Part shown: in pieces, positions 16,695 through 26,369 of the stretch | How positions within the stretch are numbered: the first letter of the stretch is position 1 | Layout: each line of letters starts with the position of its first letter | Source of the DNA: Mesorhizobium sp. | GTDB lineage: Bacteria > Pseudomonadota > Alphaproteobacteria > Rhizobiales > Rhizobiaceae | Assembly: GCA_004020315.1 (NCBI GenBank) | Contig: SAQG01000003.1 | Span: 158,036 to 222,035 of the forward strand | Length of the DNA stretch: 64,000 bases | Reading direction: 5' to 3' | The notes under the pieces: generated by a model | Told to the model about the DNA's origin: nothing | Database searches by the model: none | What the model saw: the letters and a program-made list of their open reading frames with translations, nothing else | Made by a program: the position numbers and the translations under genes

Positions 16695-17414
16695 TCAGGC
16701 AATCAGCAGGCCCCCATCCACCACCAGAGTCCCACCCGTTGTATAGGGATTGCGCATTGCGAAGATAATCGCATCAGCCAAGTCTTCCGGCTGTCCAAAG
16801 CGGCGAGCAGGCAGCGAGGTTTCGGCCCACTTGGCACTTTGCTCACGGTGTTCGCTGTTGATGGGCGTATCCACGAGCCCTGCCATGATCACGGTCACGC
16901 GAACGGGTGAAAGCTCCCTGGCAAGCGCCCTGCCGAAACCCGGAATGGAGGCCCCTTCAGCGGCAAGAAGGGAGAACCCCACAGCCGGAGGGCGCACCGC
17001 CGCCGCGCCGCACATCATCACGATGGAGCCAGTGGGCGAAAGGCTGCGCGCTGCAGCCTGCACGACTGTGAAGTAACCTCGCATCTTGTCGAAGCTGCGT
17101 TCGACATCCTCTTGCGTCAGATCGGCGAGCGGCTTTGCCCGCACCAGTTCGTCGGCGACCGCAGTGAGGACCAAGTGGTCAATTGTAGCGTAATCGGCGA
17201 AGGCCTTAGCAGCGCCAGCCGCGTCGCGCATATCGGCTGCATGGAGCCGCACCTGGCCCGCTATCCCTTCTGATGCGCGTTGGAGCTTCTCCATGGAGCG
17301 GGAAATCATGACCACCTCCGCACCGCGCGCAGCCGCCTCCCGAGCCACGGCACGGCCGATTCCCGAACTCGCGCCGACGACAACCACCCTCTGCCCGTCC
17401 AGGTCACGCTGCAT
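16695..17414 (-). CDS. SDR family oxidoreductase
   Basis: This short-chain dehydrogenase has 239 residues. The cofactor motif is VVGASSGIG and the C-terminal signature is YTTGGTLVVDGG. The usual catalytic YxxxK is not obvious: the segment after MMCGAAA reads PAVGFSLLAAEGASIPGF, so the Tyr and Lys appear replaced. It may be a non-catalytic or divergent SDR. The ATG at 17414 lies 5 nt after the cupin stop. A longer frame up to 17531 would overlap the cupin gene. It is probably co-transcribed with the cupin and controlled by the divergent AraC protein. Confidence 0.72.
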   Translation of the reverse strand: MQRDLDGQRVVVVGASSGIGRAVAREAAARGAEVVMISRSMEKLQRASEGIAGQVRLHAADMRDAAGAAKAFADYATIDHLVLTAVADELVRAKPLADLTQEDVERSFDKMRGYFTVVQAAARSLSPTGSIVMMCGAAAVRPPAVGFSLLAAEGASIPGFGRALARELSPVRVTVIMAGLVDTPINSEHREQSAKWAETSLPARRFGQPEDLADAIIFAMRNPYTTGGTLVVDGGLLIA

Positions 17415-17419
17415 GTCCG

Positions 17420-17860
17420 CTACCGGCTCTTGAAAAGAGTGGAATAAGGCTCGGTGTTGATAAGAAGGATCACGCACTGCGTTTCCGACATGCAGGCATC
17501 GGCATGCATCTGGTCTGCCTTCTGGGTCCAATAGGATCCGGGGCGCAGCTCGATGCCTCGGCCCTCGCCTGTTTCCGGCACCCAGTGGCTCCAGGTGCCC
17601 TCAATGACAACGCCCTGATAGTCTGCCGTATGTGCATGTATGGGTGCTTGCCACCCTCCTGGCACTTTCAACAGCGTTCCGGCCGGACCCACATCGCGCT
17701 TGCCCCATAAGGGCCCCAGCCGGTGGGGCTGGTCAGGCATTTCTTCATAGTAGGGAACCTTTTCAACGGGCAGATATGTGTTCTCCAGGGCGTAAGTCTG
17801 AGACGGCAGGATAACAACTGCGGCTACCGCCGCCACGAGCTTTGGAAAAAGCACCGACAT
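17420..17860 (-). CDS. Exported cupin-domain protein
   Basis: The protein has 146 residues and a signal peptide (VAAVAAVVILPSQTYA). It is followed by a ChrR/DUF4437-type cupin with metal-ligand-like residues in HAHTADYQGVVIEGTW and a second His (DQMHAD) near residue 118. It is probably periplasmic. The function is unknown. It precedes the SDR gene on the same strand and is divergent from an AraC regulator. Confidence 0.72.
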   Translation of the reverse strand: MSVLFPKLVAAVAAVVILPSQTYALENTYLPVEKVPYYEEMPDQPHRLGPLWGKRDVGPAGTLLKVPGGWQAPIHAHTADYQGVVIEGTWSHWVPETGEGRGIELRPGSYWTQKADQMHADACMSETQCVILLINTEPYSTLFKSR

Positions 17861-17918
17861 CCCCCCTCAATGTTGCCACGTTGCCACGAATCTATTGGTA
17901 GCAAGGAAGAAGCCTATT

Positions 17919-18932
17919 GTGGAACGCCGGACGAACAATGATATTGCGTCCGAGATGCATGCTCGATCATCCAATTCTGCCGACCCCGTCGTCGACCTTC
18001 TTGGACAGTTCCTGCGTGATCTCAGGCCGGCGGAAGCGAGTTACTGTCGGGCCGAGGTAACGCGGCCTTGGGGCATCGGCCTGCAATTCCAAAAAGGAAT
18101 TCGCTTCCATTTCGTGGCCGAAGGCACCTGCTGGGTGCTTGTCGAGGGGTCTGAACCGGAGCGGCTGGACAAGGGCGATGTCGTGCTCCTGCCGCATGGC
18201 ACCAAACATGTCATCGCCGACGACCCTGATAGCGCGGTGACCGATCTCGCTCTCTTGGGCCCGAGACAGATATCCGGCACAAACTATTCCCTCAACACCG
18301 GCGGCGGGGGTGCCCGATCCCTCATTTTCTGCTGCACCGTGGATTTCGAGGAACCGCTGGCCGATCGACTGATTGGGTCGATGCCAGCAAAACTTGTGCT
18401 TCGCGAAGGACCAAACCGCACCCAGTCACTCGGCATGCTGCTGGAGGTAATGGCGGCGGAGATGGCGGAAGAAAGCGTAGGCTCGGCCACAATAATGGCC
18501 CGTCTGGCCGATGCGGCCATCAGCATCATTGTTCGCGATTGGGCCAGGGATAGCGACGACCATCGCCGAGGCTGGCTCGCTGCGCTGCGCGATCAAGGAC
18601 TTGGCCGCGCCCTGCTCGGCATCCATAGCACACCGGGGGAAAGCTGGTCTCTGGCCCGATTGGCGAGAACCGCGGCCATGTCGCGGTCCACCTTCGCCGA
18701 ACGTTTTTCCCTTGTTCTCGGGATTTCGCCGGCCCGCTATGTACTGGAATTCCGAATGCGCGAAGCAAAACGCCTGCTCCTTGACCCGAGCCTGACGATC
18801 CCAGCCATCGCCACGCGCCTGGGGTATGCTTCCGAAGCCGCTTTCAGCCGCGCCTTCAAGCGGACGACAGGAAACCCTCCCGGACAACTTAGGCGCTTAC
18901 GAAACGCTTCTGAGGCGGAGCGCAAAACCTAA
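17919..18932 (+). CDS. AraC family transcriptional regulator (cupin_6 + HTH)
   Basis: The protein has about 337 residues. An N-terminal AraC-type cupin domain (residues ~30-200, HFVAEGTCWVLVEG and LPHGTKHVIADD) is followed by a double helix-turn-helix (residues ~230-330) with LARTAAMSRSTFAERF and IPAIATRLGYASEAAFSRAFKRTTG. Possible starts are TTG 17895, GTG 17919 and ATG 17955. GTG 17919 is chosen because AGGAAG lies 9 nt upstream. It is divergent from the cupin-SDR pair, its likely target. Related proteins often bind small aromatic or quinone-type ligands, which is only a hint here. Confidence 0.83.
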   Translation: MERRTNNDIASEMHARSSNSADPVVDLLGQFLRDLRPAEASYCRAEVTRPWGIGLQFQKGIRFHFVAEGTCWVLVEGSEPERLDKGDVVLLPHGTKHVIADDPDSAVTDLALLGPRQISGTNYSLNTGGGGARSLIFCCTVDFEEPLADRLIGSMPAKLVLREGPNRTQSLGMLLEVMAAEMAEESVGSATIMARLADAAISIIVRDWARDSDDHRRGWLAALRDQGLGRALLGIHSTPGESWSLARLARTAAMSRSTFAERFSLVLGISPARYVLEFRMREAKRLLLDPSLTIPAIATRLGYASEAAFSRAFKRTTGNPPGQLRRLRNASEAERKT

Positions 18933-19035
18933 GCCTCAGTGCGCAGTTGAAGCGTTTGTAGGCGCATTTGCGCGCTCGTAGCGGCTCTCACCCACGACGG
19001 CCGTGGTCGTCAGGTACCAAGCGTCGGATTCACCA

Positions 19036-19995
19036 CTAAAACAGCGCCCTCAGCTCCGGCAATTTGTCGTTGACAAGCCAGCCGTAGTAATTTTCCTCGG
19101 GCAGCTTCTCCGGTTCACCCGCGGCGCGACGCCTGTCGTTCTCGGCCTTCAGCGCATGGGCGCGCTGTTCGGGATTGCCGACATTGTAGAGCGTCGATGT
19201 GATGCCGGGATTGCCCGATATGTCGAAGCCGGCAATACTCTGGTAGGCATCGATCGATTTCCGGATCGTCGCCGCGACATAATCCAATGTCAGGTCCGGA
19301 TCCATGATGGTCTTGTAGACCGCGTTCGGATCGCCGACGTCGAGCTTCGGCAGGCCGGAAACCTGGTGCACGAGATCGCTCATCTGCAACGCGGTCAGCG
19401 GATTGAGCTGCCCAAGGCCAAAGGTCTGGCCGGCATAATAGGGCTGGAAGAAAGTGGCGCCGAAGCGGTCGTTCGGGAAGCTCTCGCCGCCGACAGTCTT
19501 GCCGCGAAAGGACTGGTTCCACACCTGCTCGCGGCATTCCCAGAGCGCGTAACTATCCGATTTGCCGGCGCATTCCTGGAATTGCGGCCGCTGTACGAAA
19601 TCGGTGATGTCCTCGCCTTCATAGGCGAAGGACAGCTTGCTCGACAGATAGGAGATCGCCTTGACGTAATAGGTCTGCAGCCGGTCGTAGGCATCGACAT
19701 TGTAGGTGTGCTCGCCGACGATGGCGCCGACGATGTGCATTGGGTCGATGCCATAGGTCGCCGCCGCTTGGCTGATCTTGCCGCGAAGACCGGCGTCGTG
19801 CTGCAGCAGCGCATAGACCTTGCGGTATTTTGCCTGGAAGGTGGTGTTGGTGGCCTGGGTGCGCCGGCTCGAGGCGCCCGGTATGTTGGGCTGCTCGGCA
19901 TGACTGTTGCCCGGCGGCACTATCGTCGCCGCTTCGGCAGCGGACATGGCTGTCGCCAGCGTCAGCCCGAGAATGACGAGGATCAGTTTTTTCAT
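19036..19995 (-). CDS. Secreted DUF1402 family protein
   Basis: The protein has 319 residues and a signal peptide (MKKLILVILGLTLATAMSAAEA). The mature domain matches DUF1402, a family largely confined to Rhizobiales. Features include YGIDPMHIVGAIVGEHTYN and FGLGQLNPLTALQMSDLV, reminiscent of lytic-transglycosylase-like folds (a Glu within a GEHTYN context and a GLGQLNP loop). A cell-wall role is possible but unproven. The ATG at 19995 is chosen because the signal peptide begins there. A family B repeat lies directly upstream. Confidence 0.78.
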   Translation of the reverse strand: MKKLILVILGLTLATAMSAAEAATIVPPGNSHAEQPNIPGASSRRTQATNTTFQAKYRKVYALLQHDAGLRGKISQAAATYGIDPMHIVGAIVGEHTYNVDAYDRLQTYYVKAISYLSSKLSFAYEGEDITDFVQRPQFQECAGKSDSYALWECREQVWNQSFRGKTVGGESFPNDRFGATFFQPYYAGQTFGLGQLNPLTALQMSDLVHQVSGLPKLDVGDPNAVYKTIMDPDLTLDYVAATIRKSIDAYQSIAGFDISGNPGITSTLYNVGNPEQRAHALKAENDRRRAAGEPEKLPEENYYGWLVNDKLPELRALF

Positions 19996-20016
19996 GCGCC
20001 GCCGCCTGTAACAGCG

Positions 20017-20105
20017 CATGACCCCCGGAATCGATTTTCGGGGGTCATGCACAGAACCAACTGTTAAAGCGCCTTTTGCACGTCCAAACGGATGCGGCGC
20101 TGTAG
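20017..20105. repeat. Family B dispersed repeat (copy 2)
   Basis: The palindrome GCATGACCCCCG-AATCGATTTT-CGGGGGTCATGC (20017-20050) is followed by a degenerate AAAGCGCC...GCGGCGCT hairpin (20063-20105). It has the same two-part layout as 11093-11198. It lies upstream of the DUF1402 gene, and nothing else is seen up to the hslU stop. Confidence 0.6.
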
Positions 20106-20247
20106 TTGCCGGGCAAACTAGGTAAAGCTGGAAGGGGAGTCGAGAGCCCCTTCGCCCGGCAAGGCAAAAGCTGGCCAGATGCTTCCATTTGGCCACACGT
20201 TCAGAATATGCCGGCTCGCCCGGCCCATCTTGTAGATAGACCGCCTG

Positions 20248-21561
20248 CTACAGGATGAACCGCGACAGATCGGTGTTTCTCGACAGGTCGCCGACATGCT
20301 TCTCCACATAGGCGGCGTCGACGGTCACCGACGTGCCGTGGCGGTCCGGCGCGTCATAGGAGATCTCGTCCAGCACTCGCTCCATCACCGTTTGCAGCCG
20401 CCTGGCGCCGATGTTCTCGACGCTGGCGTTGAGATCGACCGCAATGCCGGCCAGCGAATCGATGGCGTCGTCAGTGAAGACGAGATCGACGCCCTCGGTT
20501 TTCATCAGCGCAATGTACTGCTTGATCAGGCTGGCCTCGGTCTCGGTGAGGATGCGGACGAAATCGTCCTTCTCCAGCGCCCGCAGCTCGACCCGGATGG
20601 GCAGGCGGCCCTGCAGTTCTGGCAGCAGGTCCGACGGCTTTGCAACATGGAACGCACCCGAAGCAATGAACAGGATGTGGTCCGTTTTCACCGGTCCATA
20701 TTTGGTCGCGACCGTTGTGCCTTCGACAAGCGGCAGCAGGTCGCGCTGCACGCCTTCGCGCGAAACACCGGCGCCCATGCCGCCTTCGCGCGAAGCGATC
20801 TTGTCGATCTCGTCGAGGAAGACGATGCCGTCGTTTTCTGTCGATTCGAGCGCCCTGCGCACCACCTCATCCTGGTCGAGCAGCTTGTCGGATTCGTCGC
20901 CGACCAGCAGCGCGTAGGATTCCTTTACTGTTGTCTTGCGCGTCTTGGTCTTCTGGCCGCCCATCGCTTTCGACAGCATGTCGTTGATGTTCAACACGCC
21001 GATATTTGCGCCCGGCATGCCGGGAATCTCGAAGCCGGGCATGCCGCCAGTGCCGGTGTCGCTCACTTCGATCTCGATCTCCTTGTTGTCGAGCTCGCCG
21101 TCGCGCAGCTTCTTGCGGAAACTGTCGCGCGTGGCCGGGCTCGCCGTCCTGCCGACGAGCGCTTCCAGCACGCGTTCCTCGGCATTGACATGGGCGCGCG
21201 CCTTGACATCCTCGCGCATCTTCTCGCGCACCAGGCCGATGGCGATTTCGACCAGATCGCGGATGATCTGCTCGACGTCGCGGCCGACATAGCCGACCTC
21301 GGTGAACTTGGTCGCTTCGACCTTGACGAACGGCGCACCGGCAAGGCGTGCCAGGCGGCGCGAGATCTCGGTCTTGCCAACGCCGGTCGGGCCGATCATC
21401 AGGATGTTCTTCGGCATCACCTCTTCACGCATCTGGCCGTCGAGCTGCTGGCGGCGCCAGCGGTTGCGCAAGGCGATGGCTACGGCGCGCTTGGCGTCCT
21501 TCTGGCCGATGATGAAGCGATCGAGTTCCGAAACGATTTCGCGCGGCGAGAATGTGCTCAT
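20248..21561 (-). CDS. hslU: ATP-dependent protease ATPase subunit HslU (ClpY)
   Basis: HslU is the hexameric AAA+ unfoldase that feeds HslV. The 437-residue length is typical. Walker A is GPTGVGKT (residues ~57-64), Walker B is IVFLDEIDK, the pore motif is GYVGRD, and the C-terminal tail ends DLSRFIL, which docks into HslV. The I-domain lies between about residues 110 and 240. hslV lies 1.2 kb upstream on the same strand, separated by the DUF2585 and GNAT genes. Confidence 0.97.
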   Translation of the reverse strand: MSTFSPREIVSELDRFIIGQKDAKRAVAIALRNRWRRQQLDGQMREEVMPKNILMIGPTGVGKTEISRRLARLAGAPFVKVEATKFTEVGYVGRDVEQIIRDLVEIAIGLVREKMREDVKARAHVNAEERVLEALVGRTASPATRDSFRKKLRDGELDNKEIEIEVSDTGTGGMPGFEIPGMPGANIGVLNINDMLSKAMGGQKTKTRKTTVKESYALLVGDESDKLLDQDEVVRRALESTENDGIVFLDEIDKIASREGGMGAGVSREGVQRDLLPLVEGTTVATKYGPVKTDHILFIASGAFHVAKPSDLLPELQGRLPIRVELRALEKDDFVRILTETEASLIKQYIALMKTEGVDLVFTDDAIDSLAGIAVDLNASVENIGARRLQTVMERVLDEISYDAPDRHGTSVTVDAAYVEKHVGDLSRNTDLSRFIL

Positions 21562-21564
21562 ATC

Positions 21565-22164
21565 CTAAATTCCACTTTGCCACTGCCGGATGGACTCGAA
21601 CGGATGCAGCAGCATGATCACGTTGAGGGTCAGATTGTCCCTGATGATGTAGCCGACACCGAATTCGAAGATGAGGGCGAGGGTCACGATCACCCATATA
21701 GGAAGCCTGCGCGCCATCACAAATCCCAGCACCATCCCCAGCGTGTCCGCCACCGAATTGATGATGCTGTCGCCATAGTAATCCAGCGAAATCGTACCGG
21801 CGCGATAGCGCTCGATAATCAGTGGGCTGTTCTCGAGAAGTTCCCAGCCACCCTCTATGGCGACCGCAAATGCGAGCCTGAGCCCGATCGGCGAGCGCGG
21901 GAACAGAAACCACGCCAGCGCATAGAACAGGAAGCCGTGAATGATGTGCGAGAATGTGTACCAGTCGGAAATATGCTGGGAATTCTCCGAGCTCTGCACG
22001 ATGCCGTGCCACAGCTTGACATAGCCGCACGTGCAGATCGGCGTTCGGCCCATGCCGTAAAGGGCTCCGGCCTGGAATATGATCAGGCCGAGGACGAGCA
22101 GAAGCCCCATCCGCCAGCTGTCTTCATAGGCCGAGACGGTCTTGTCGGCGCCGGTTGTGCTCAT
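21565..22164 (-). CDS. DUF2585 (UPF0314) membrane protein
   Basis: The 199 residues include about five hydrophobic segments ([64 protein letters not shown]). Family-typical motifs are [24 protein letters not shown] and [18 protein letters not shown]. It matches DUF2585, conserved in Rhizobiales next to hslU. The function is unknown. It ends 3 nt before the hslU start, so it is translated in the same transcript. Confidence 0.85.
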   Translation of the reverse strand: MSTTGADKTVSAYEDSWRMGLLLVLGLIIFQAGALYGMGRTPICTCGYVKLWHGIVQSSENSQHISDWYTFSHIIHGFLFYALAWFLFPRSPIGLRLAFAVAIEGGWELLENSPLIIERYRAGTISLDYYGDSIINSVADTLGMVLGFVMARRLPIWVIVTLALIFEFGVGYIIRDNLTLNVIMLLHPFESIRQWQSGI

Positions 22165-22208
22165 GCTGTTACTGCCCCTCTTCGGCGGCGCCTTATTCGG
22201 CGTCGCTC

Positions 22209-22763
22209 TTATTCGATATCGCCGTCTTCGGCGTCGATTGCCATCAGCACGGCGTCGCCATATTCCGATTGCCTTCGACCGATAGCTCTGAAACCAGCCT
22301 TTTCATAGGCGCGGATCGCTCGTCCGTTGGATGGATCCGGATCGATGATGACACGCGGCGCCCCTTCCTCGAACAGCTGTTCGACGAACTGGCGGACAAT
22401 TGCCGAGCCGTGGCCGCGTCCGACAAGCTCAGGCCTGCCGATCGACAGATCGATGCCGAGCGTACCGAACGGCTGGTCGCTATAGGGGTGGCCGTCCTCC
22501 AGATGCGGGTCGTAGCTCTGCATGTAGCCGATCGGCTCGCCATCGAGCTCGATGATCAGCGGTTCGACGGAAATGCTGTCGATGTGTTCGCGGATCTGGG
22601 CGATCTCCGTTTCGGGATCGTCCCACCACTCCGCGACATGCGGCTCGGCCAGCCATGCCGCGATCATCGGCAGGTCCGCCTCCGTTACCGGCCGAAAATC
22701 ATACCTAGAGCCTGATCCATCCCGACTGAGCCGGGATGGGGCTCTATCTCCTTGTTTGGCCAT
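22209..22763 (-). CDS. GNAT family N-acetyltransferase
   Basis: The GNAT fold spans residues ~25-180: [14 protein letters not shown], acetyl-CoA loop [16 protein letters not shown] (R/Q-x-x-G-x-G/A) and [13 protein letters not shown]. The layout is that of AacA4/Acetyltransf_8 enzymes. The substrate is unknown. The frame stays open to an ATG at 22802, but those extra 13 codons are the translation of a family A dispersed repeat. The ATG at 22763 is therefore preferred. Even then the first ~20 residues come from repeat-like sequence (22715-22745). It lies between hslV and DUF2585/hslU. Confidence 0.78.
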   Translation of the reverse strand: MAKQGDRAPSRLSRDGSGSRYDFRPVTEADLPMIAAWLAEPHVAEWWDDPETEIAQIREHIDSISVEPLIIELDGEPIGYMQSYDPHLEDGHPYSDQPFGTLGIDLSIGRPELVGRGHGSAIVRQFVEQLFEEGAPRVIIDPDPSNGRAIRAYEKAGFRAIGRRQSEYGDAVLMAIDAEDGDIE

Positions 22764-22806
22764 GACCTTCTCCGAAAACCGGCTTCCATTTTTCGGGATC
22801 ATGGCC
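22758..22806. repeat. Family A palindromic repeat (copy 1)
   Basis: The minus strand reads GGCCATGATCCCGAAAAATG, then GAAGCCGGTTTTCGG, then AAGGTCATGGCC, so the outer arms are inverted. It overlaps the upstream part of the GNAT frame. A companion inverted repeat (GAGCCTGATCCATCCCG...GGATGGGGCTC) lies at 22710-22746. Confidence 0.75.
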
Positions 22807-22816
22807 TAGGGCCCGC

Positions 22817-23368
22817 TCAGCCGGCATCGAGCGTTTCGATGACGAAGTTGTTGTTGGTGTAGACGCAAATGTCGGATGCGATCTGCATGGCCTTACGGGC
22901 GATTTCTTCGGCATCCTTGTCGGTGTCCATCAGCGCGCGCGCCGCGGCCAGCGCGTAATTGCCTCCCGAACCTATGGCCATGACGCCATGTTCGGGTTCG
23001 AGCACGTCGCCGGTGCCGGTCAGCGCCAGCGAGACCGACTTGTCGGCAACCAGCATCATCGCTTCCAGCCGGCGCAGATAGCGGTCGGTGCGCCAGTCCT
23101 TGGCGAGTTCGACGCAGGCCCGTGTCAATTGCTCCGGATATTGTTCGAGCTTGGCTTCCAGCCGCTCCAGAAGGGTGAAGGCGTCAGCGGTGGCGCCGGC
23201 AAAACCGGCAATGACATTGCCGCTTTTGCCGATGCGGCGCACCTTCTTGGCGTTGCCCTTCATGATGGTCTGGCCGAGACTGACCTGGCCGTCGCCGGCA
23301 ATCACCACCTTGCCGCCCTTGCGCACCGTCACGATGGTCGTGGCGTGCATGGTCAGTTCATTCGACAT
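22817..23368 (-). CDS. hslV: ATP-dependent protease peptidase subunit HslV (ClpQ)
   Basis: HslV is the N-terminal-threonine peptidase of the HslUV protease. It has 183 residues. The mature enzyme begins at [21 protein letters not shown] after removal of a short leader (MSNELTMHA). [14 protein letters not shown] is the other conserved segment. Alternative starts lie at 23368 and 23350. It is divergent from hisB with a 224-bp gap and is followed by the GNAT, DUF2585 and hslU genes on the same strand. Confidence 0.96.
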   Translation of the reverse strand: MSNELTMHATTIVTVRKGGKVVIAGDGQVSLGQTIMKGNAKKVRRIGKSGNVIAGFAGATADAFTLLERLEAKLEQYPEQLTRACVELAKDWRTDRYLRRLEAMMLVADKSVSLALTGTGDVLEPEHGVMAIGSGGNYALAAARALMDTDKDAEEIARKAMQIASDICVYTNNNFVIETLDAG

Positions 23369-23592
23369 CTTCTGCTCCGATCAGCACCGGTCCCGAAAAG
23401 GCGATTGGCGCGTTACGAGTGACTTGATCGACCATATGTATGCATAGGTCCGATGATTGCAAACCGGTCATCGGCCAGGCTCGATATCCCCCGGCATGGC
23501 AACTGGCAATCGCCGGATCATGCTGCTAGAAGGCTCTCGTTTTCAAGCATGTGGAGGCTTGGAACGCCTGAACTCTGGACAAGGATGAGGTC

Positions 23593-24192
23593 ATGCCGCC
23601 CCGTTCCGCCAACGCAAGCCGCAAGACCAAGGAAACCGACATCTCCGTATCGGTCCAGGTCGACGGCTCGGGAAAATCCGATATTTCGACGGGCGTCGGC
23701 TTCTTCGATCACATGCTGGACCAGCTGTCGCGCCATTCGCTGATCGACATGACGGTCAAGGCCAAGGGCGATCTGCACATAGACGACCACCACACGGTCG
23801 AGGACACCGGCATCGCGCTCGGCCAGGCACTGGCCAAGGCGCTGGGTGAGCGGCGCGGCATCATGCGCTATGCCTCGGTCGATCTCGCCATGGACGAGAC
23901 GCTGACGCGCGCGGCGATCGATGTCTCCGGTCGTCCTTTCCTTATATGGAACGTTGCGTTCTCATCACCGAAGATCGGCACGTTCGACACCGAACTGGTG
24001 CGCGAATTCTTCCAGGCCCTGGCGCAGAATGCCGGCATCACGCTGCATGTCACCAACCACTACGGCGCCAACAATCATCACATCGCCGAGACCTGCTTCA
24101 AGGCGGTGGCGCGTGCGCTGCGTTTCGCGCTTGAAAGCGACCCGCGCCAGCCAGACGCGGTTCCTTCCACCAAGGGATCTCTGAAGGGATAG
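23593..24192 (+). CDS. hisB: Imidazoleglycerol-phosphate dehydratase
   Basis: HisB catalyses the dehydration of imidazole glycerol phosphate in histidine synthesis. The 199-residue monofunctional form lacks the phosphatase domain found in enteric HisB. Metal-binding signatures are [14 protein letters not shown] near residue 60 and the symmetric [17 protein letters not shown] near residue 155. A GAGG site precedes the ATG. It is the first gene of the his cluster and is divergent from hslV. Confidence 0.96.
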   Translation: MPPRSANASRKTKETDISVSVQVDGSGKSDISTGVGFFDHMLDQLSRHSLIDMTVKAKGDLHIDDHHTVEDTGIALGQALAKALGERRGIMRYASVDLAMDETLTRAAIDVSGRPFLIWNVAFSSPKIGTFDTELVREFFQALAQNAGITLHVTNHYGANNHHIAETCFKAVARALRFALESDPRQPDAVPSTKGSLKG

Positions 24193-24195
24193 GCC

Positions 24196-24669
24196 ATGGC
24201 CGTCTATGTCGTGATGGAACCGCCGGGCCGCGGCGAGAAGCCTGATGTAACCTTTGTCCGGGATGGGTTTTCCTGGCTCGGCTTCCTCGTGTCGCCGCTG
24301 TGGTTGCTCTGGCACCGGTTGTGGATCGAGGCAGCACTGGCGTTTGTCGCCATGGCTCTCCTTTCGATGCTCGCCGAAGGGCTGAGCCTTGGGCTGGCCG
24401 GCCCGCTGCTGTCGCTGCTTGTAGCGCTCTATGTCGGGCTGGAGGGTCAGGCCTTGCGGATTGCCGCACTGCGCCGTCGTGGCTGGCATGAATGGGGCGT
24501 CGTCGATGCCGACAGTCTCGACGATGCCGATACGCGCTATGTGCTGGAAGCCGAAGCGCATGCGGATGAGCAAGCGCCCGCGCAACGCATCGTTCCTGAC
24601 GCCGCCCATGCCCGGCCGGCGCAGACAGGCTTGGTACTGGGACTGACCCACACGCCGGGAAGACCCTGA
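24196..24669 (+). CDS. DUF2628 membrane protein in the his cluster
   Basis: The 157 residues start with a short soluble part ([10 protein letters not shown]). Hydrophobic segments lie at residues ~28-40, 45-62 and 68-80, followed by an acidic soluble tail. This fits DUF2628. It starts 3 nt after hisB and ends 1 nt before hisH, so it is embedded in the histidine operon, a location kept in several Rhizobiales. No enzymatic motif is visible. Confidence 0.78.
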   Translation: MAVYVVMEPPGRGEKPDVTFVRDGFSWLGFLVSPLWLLWHRLWIEAALAFVAMALLSMLAEGLSLGLAGPLLSLLVALYVGLEGQALRIAALRRRGWHEWGVVDADSLDDADTRYVLEAEAHADEQAPAQRIVPDAAHARPAQTGLVLGLTHTPGRP

Positions 24670-24670
24670 C

Positions 24671-25321
24671 ATGCGGGTCGCGATCATCGATTACGGTTCG
24701 GGCAATCTGCGCTCGGCCACCAAGGCCTTCGAACGCGCCGCCCACGAAGCCGGCATTGGTGCCGCCATCGACCTGACCGCCGATGCCGAGCGTGTCAGAA
24801 CCGCCGACCGCATCGTCCTGCCCGGCGTCGGCGCCTATGCCGATTGCGCGGCCGGGCTGCGCGCTGTGGTCGGCATGTGGGAAGCGGTCGAGGAGGTCGC
24901 CATCGTCAAGGGGCGGCCGTTCCTCGGCATCTGCGTCGGCATGCAGCTGATGTCGGAGCGGGGCCTGGAAAAGACTGTTACAAAAGGCTTTGGCTGGATC
25001 GCCGGTGACGTCAAGGAGATCACGCCGGCCGATCCTGCGCTGAAGATCCCGCAGATCGGCTGGAACACGATCGAGCTCACGCGCAAGCATCCGCTGTTTT
25101 CCGGCATTCCAACCGGCGCCAAGGGACTGCACGCCTATTTCGTCCATTCCTATCATCTGGACGCGCAGAAGCCAGGGGACGTGCTGGCGATTGCCGATTA
25201 TGGTGGTCCGGTGACGGCCACTGTTGCCCGCGACAATCTCGCCGGCACGCAATTCCATCCCGAAAAGAGCCAGGCGCTTGGCCTGGCGCTGATCACCAAT
25301 TTCCTGCGCTGGAGGCCCTAG
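24671..25321 (+). CDS. hisH: Imidazole glycerol phosphate synthase, glutaminase subunit
   Basis: HisH supplies ammonia to HisF. It is a 216-residue class I glutamine amidotransferase. The nucleophile Cys is in GICVGMQLM near residue 88, and His/Glu are in [10 protein letters not shown] near residue 200. The oxyanion-strand region PGVGAYADC is present. The gene lies between the DUF2628 and DUF1330 genes, with hisA and hisF close downstream. Confidence 0.96.
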   Translation: MRVAIIDYGSGNLRSATKAFERAAHEAGIGAAIDLTADAERVRTADRIVLPGVGAYADCAAGLRAVVGMWEAVEEVAIVKGRPFLGICVGMQLMSERGLEKTVTKGFGWIAGDVKEITPADPALKIPQIGWNTIELTRKHPLFSGIPTGAKGLHAYFVHSYHLDAQKPGDVLAIADYGGPVTATVARDNLAGTQFHPEKSQALGLALITNFLRWRP

Positions 25322-25325
25322 GACA

Positions 25326-25616
25326 ATGAGCAAGAAAGGCTACTGGATGGCGATGATCGATGTCCGCGATCCCGAGGGCTACAAGCAATATATCGAGGCG
25401 AACGCGGCGGCCTTTGCGAAGTATGGCGCGAAGTTTCCCGTGCGTGCCGGGCGTTACGCGAACCCGGAAGGGCCGACAGGCAACCGCCACGTCCTGGTGG
25501 AGTTCGAGTCCTACGACAAGGCGATAGAGTGCTACGAGTCGCCCGAATACCGGGAGGCATTGAAGTACAGGCTTGCCGCCTCGACCGGTCACTTCGTCAT
25601 TGTTGAAGGCGCCTGA
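25326..25616 (+). CDS. DUF1330 domain protein in the his cluster
   Basis: This is a 96-residue ferredoxin-like (dimeric alpha/beta barrel) protein. It begins MSKKGYWMAMIDVRDPEGYK and contains GNRHVLVEFESYDKAIECY, matching DUF1330. It is inserted between hisH and hisA with 4-nt and 3-nt gaps. The family function is unknown. The spacing implies co-expression with histidine enzymes. Confidence 0.82.
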   Translation: MSKKGYWMAMIDVRDPEGYKQYIEANAAAFAKYGAKFPVRAGRYANPEGPTGNRHVLVEFESYDKAIECYESPEYREALKYRLAASTGHFVIVEGA

Positions 25617-25619
25617 ACG

Positions 25620-26369
25620 GTGATCCTGTTCCCGGCCATCGATCTCAAGGACGGCAAGTGCGTGCGCCTCAGGCATGGCGACATGGCGACCGCCACCATC
25701 TACAATGACGATCCCGCCGCTCAGGCGCGCGCCTTCGAAGAGCAGGGCTTCGAATGGCTGCACGTCGTCGACCTCAACGGCGCCTTCAAGGGCCAGAGCG
25801 TCAACAGCGCGGCGGTCGGCGCCATCCTCAAGGCGACGAACAACCCGGTGCAGCTCGGCGGCGGCATCCGCACCTTGGAGCAGATCGAGGACTGGCTCGA
25901 TCGCGGGCTTGCCCGCATCATTCTCGGCACGGTGGCCGTGCGCGATCCCGATCTCGTCAGGCAGGCTTGCAAGGCATTCCCGGGCAAGATCGCCGTCGGC
26001 ATCGACGCCAAAGGCGGCAAGGTGGCGGTCGAGGGCTGGGCCGAGGCCTCTAGTCTCGGCGTCATCGAACTGGCGAAGAAGTTCGAGGGCGCCGGCGTGG
26101 CCGCCATCATCTACACCGACATCGACCGCGACGGTGTGCTGACCGGCATCAACTGGGACGCCACCATCGATCTCGCCGACGCCGTTTCTATCCCGGTCAT
26201 CGCCTCCGGTGGGCTCGCCTCGATCGCCGACATCGTACGCATGACCATGCCCGATGCGCAAAAACTCGAAGGCGCCATCTCCGGGCGTGCACTTTATGAC
26301 GGACGCATCGATCCGGCCGAGGCACTGGCGATCCTGGCGGCAGGCCCGGAGAAGGCGAGGGCGCGATGA
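25620..26369 (+). CDS. hisA: ProFAR isomerase (phosphoribosylformimino-AICAR-P isomerase)
   Basis: This is a (beta/alpha)8 barrel of 249 residues that isomerises ProFAR to PRFAR. The N-terminal phosphate/substrate motif is [17 protein letters not shown] with the catalytic Asp. DIDRDG and SGGLAS in the second half complete the active site. The start codon is GTG. The last 4 nt overlap the start of the following ureohydrolase gene. Confidence 0.96.
   Translation: MILFPAIDLKDGKCVRLRHGDMATATIYNDDPAAQARAFEEQGFEWLHVVDLNGAFKGQSVNSAAVGAILKATNNPVQLGGGIRTLEQIEDWLDRGLARIILGTVAVRDPDLVRQACKAFPGKIAVGIDAKGGKVAVEGWAEASSLGVIELAKKFEGAGVAAIIYTDIDRDGVLTGINWDATIDLADAVSIPVIASGGLASIADIVRMTMPDAQKLEGAISGRALYDGRIDPAEALAILAAGPEKARAR

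Noticed and set aside
20296..22308. Long + strand open frame opposite hslU and DUF2585
   Set aside because: Composition typical of antisense frames; hslU and DUF2585 are certain on the minus strand.
23369..23592. RpoH promoter for hslV
   Set aside because: A CTTGAA is present on the minus strand but no matching -10 at the right distance was found, so no promoter is called.
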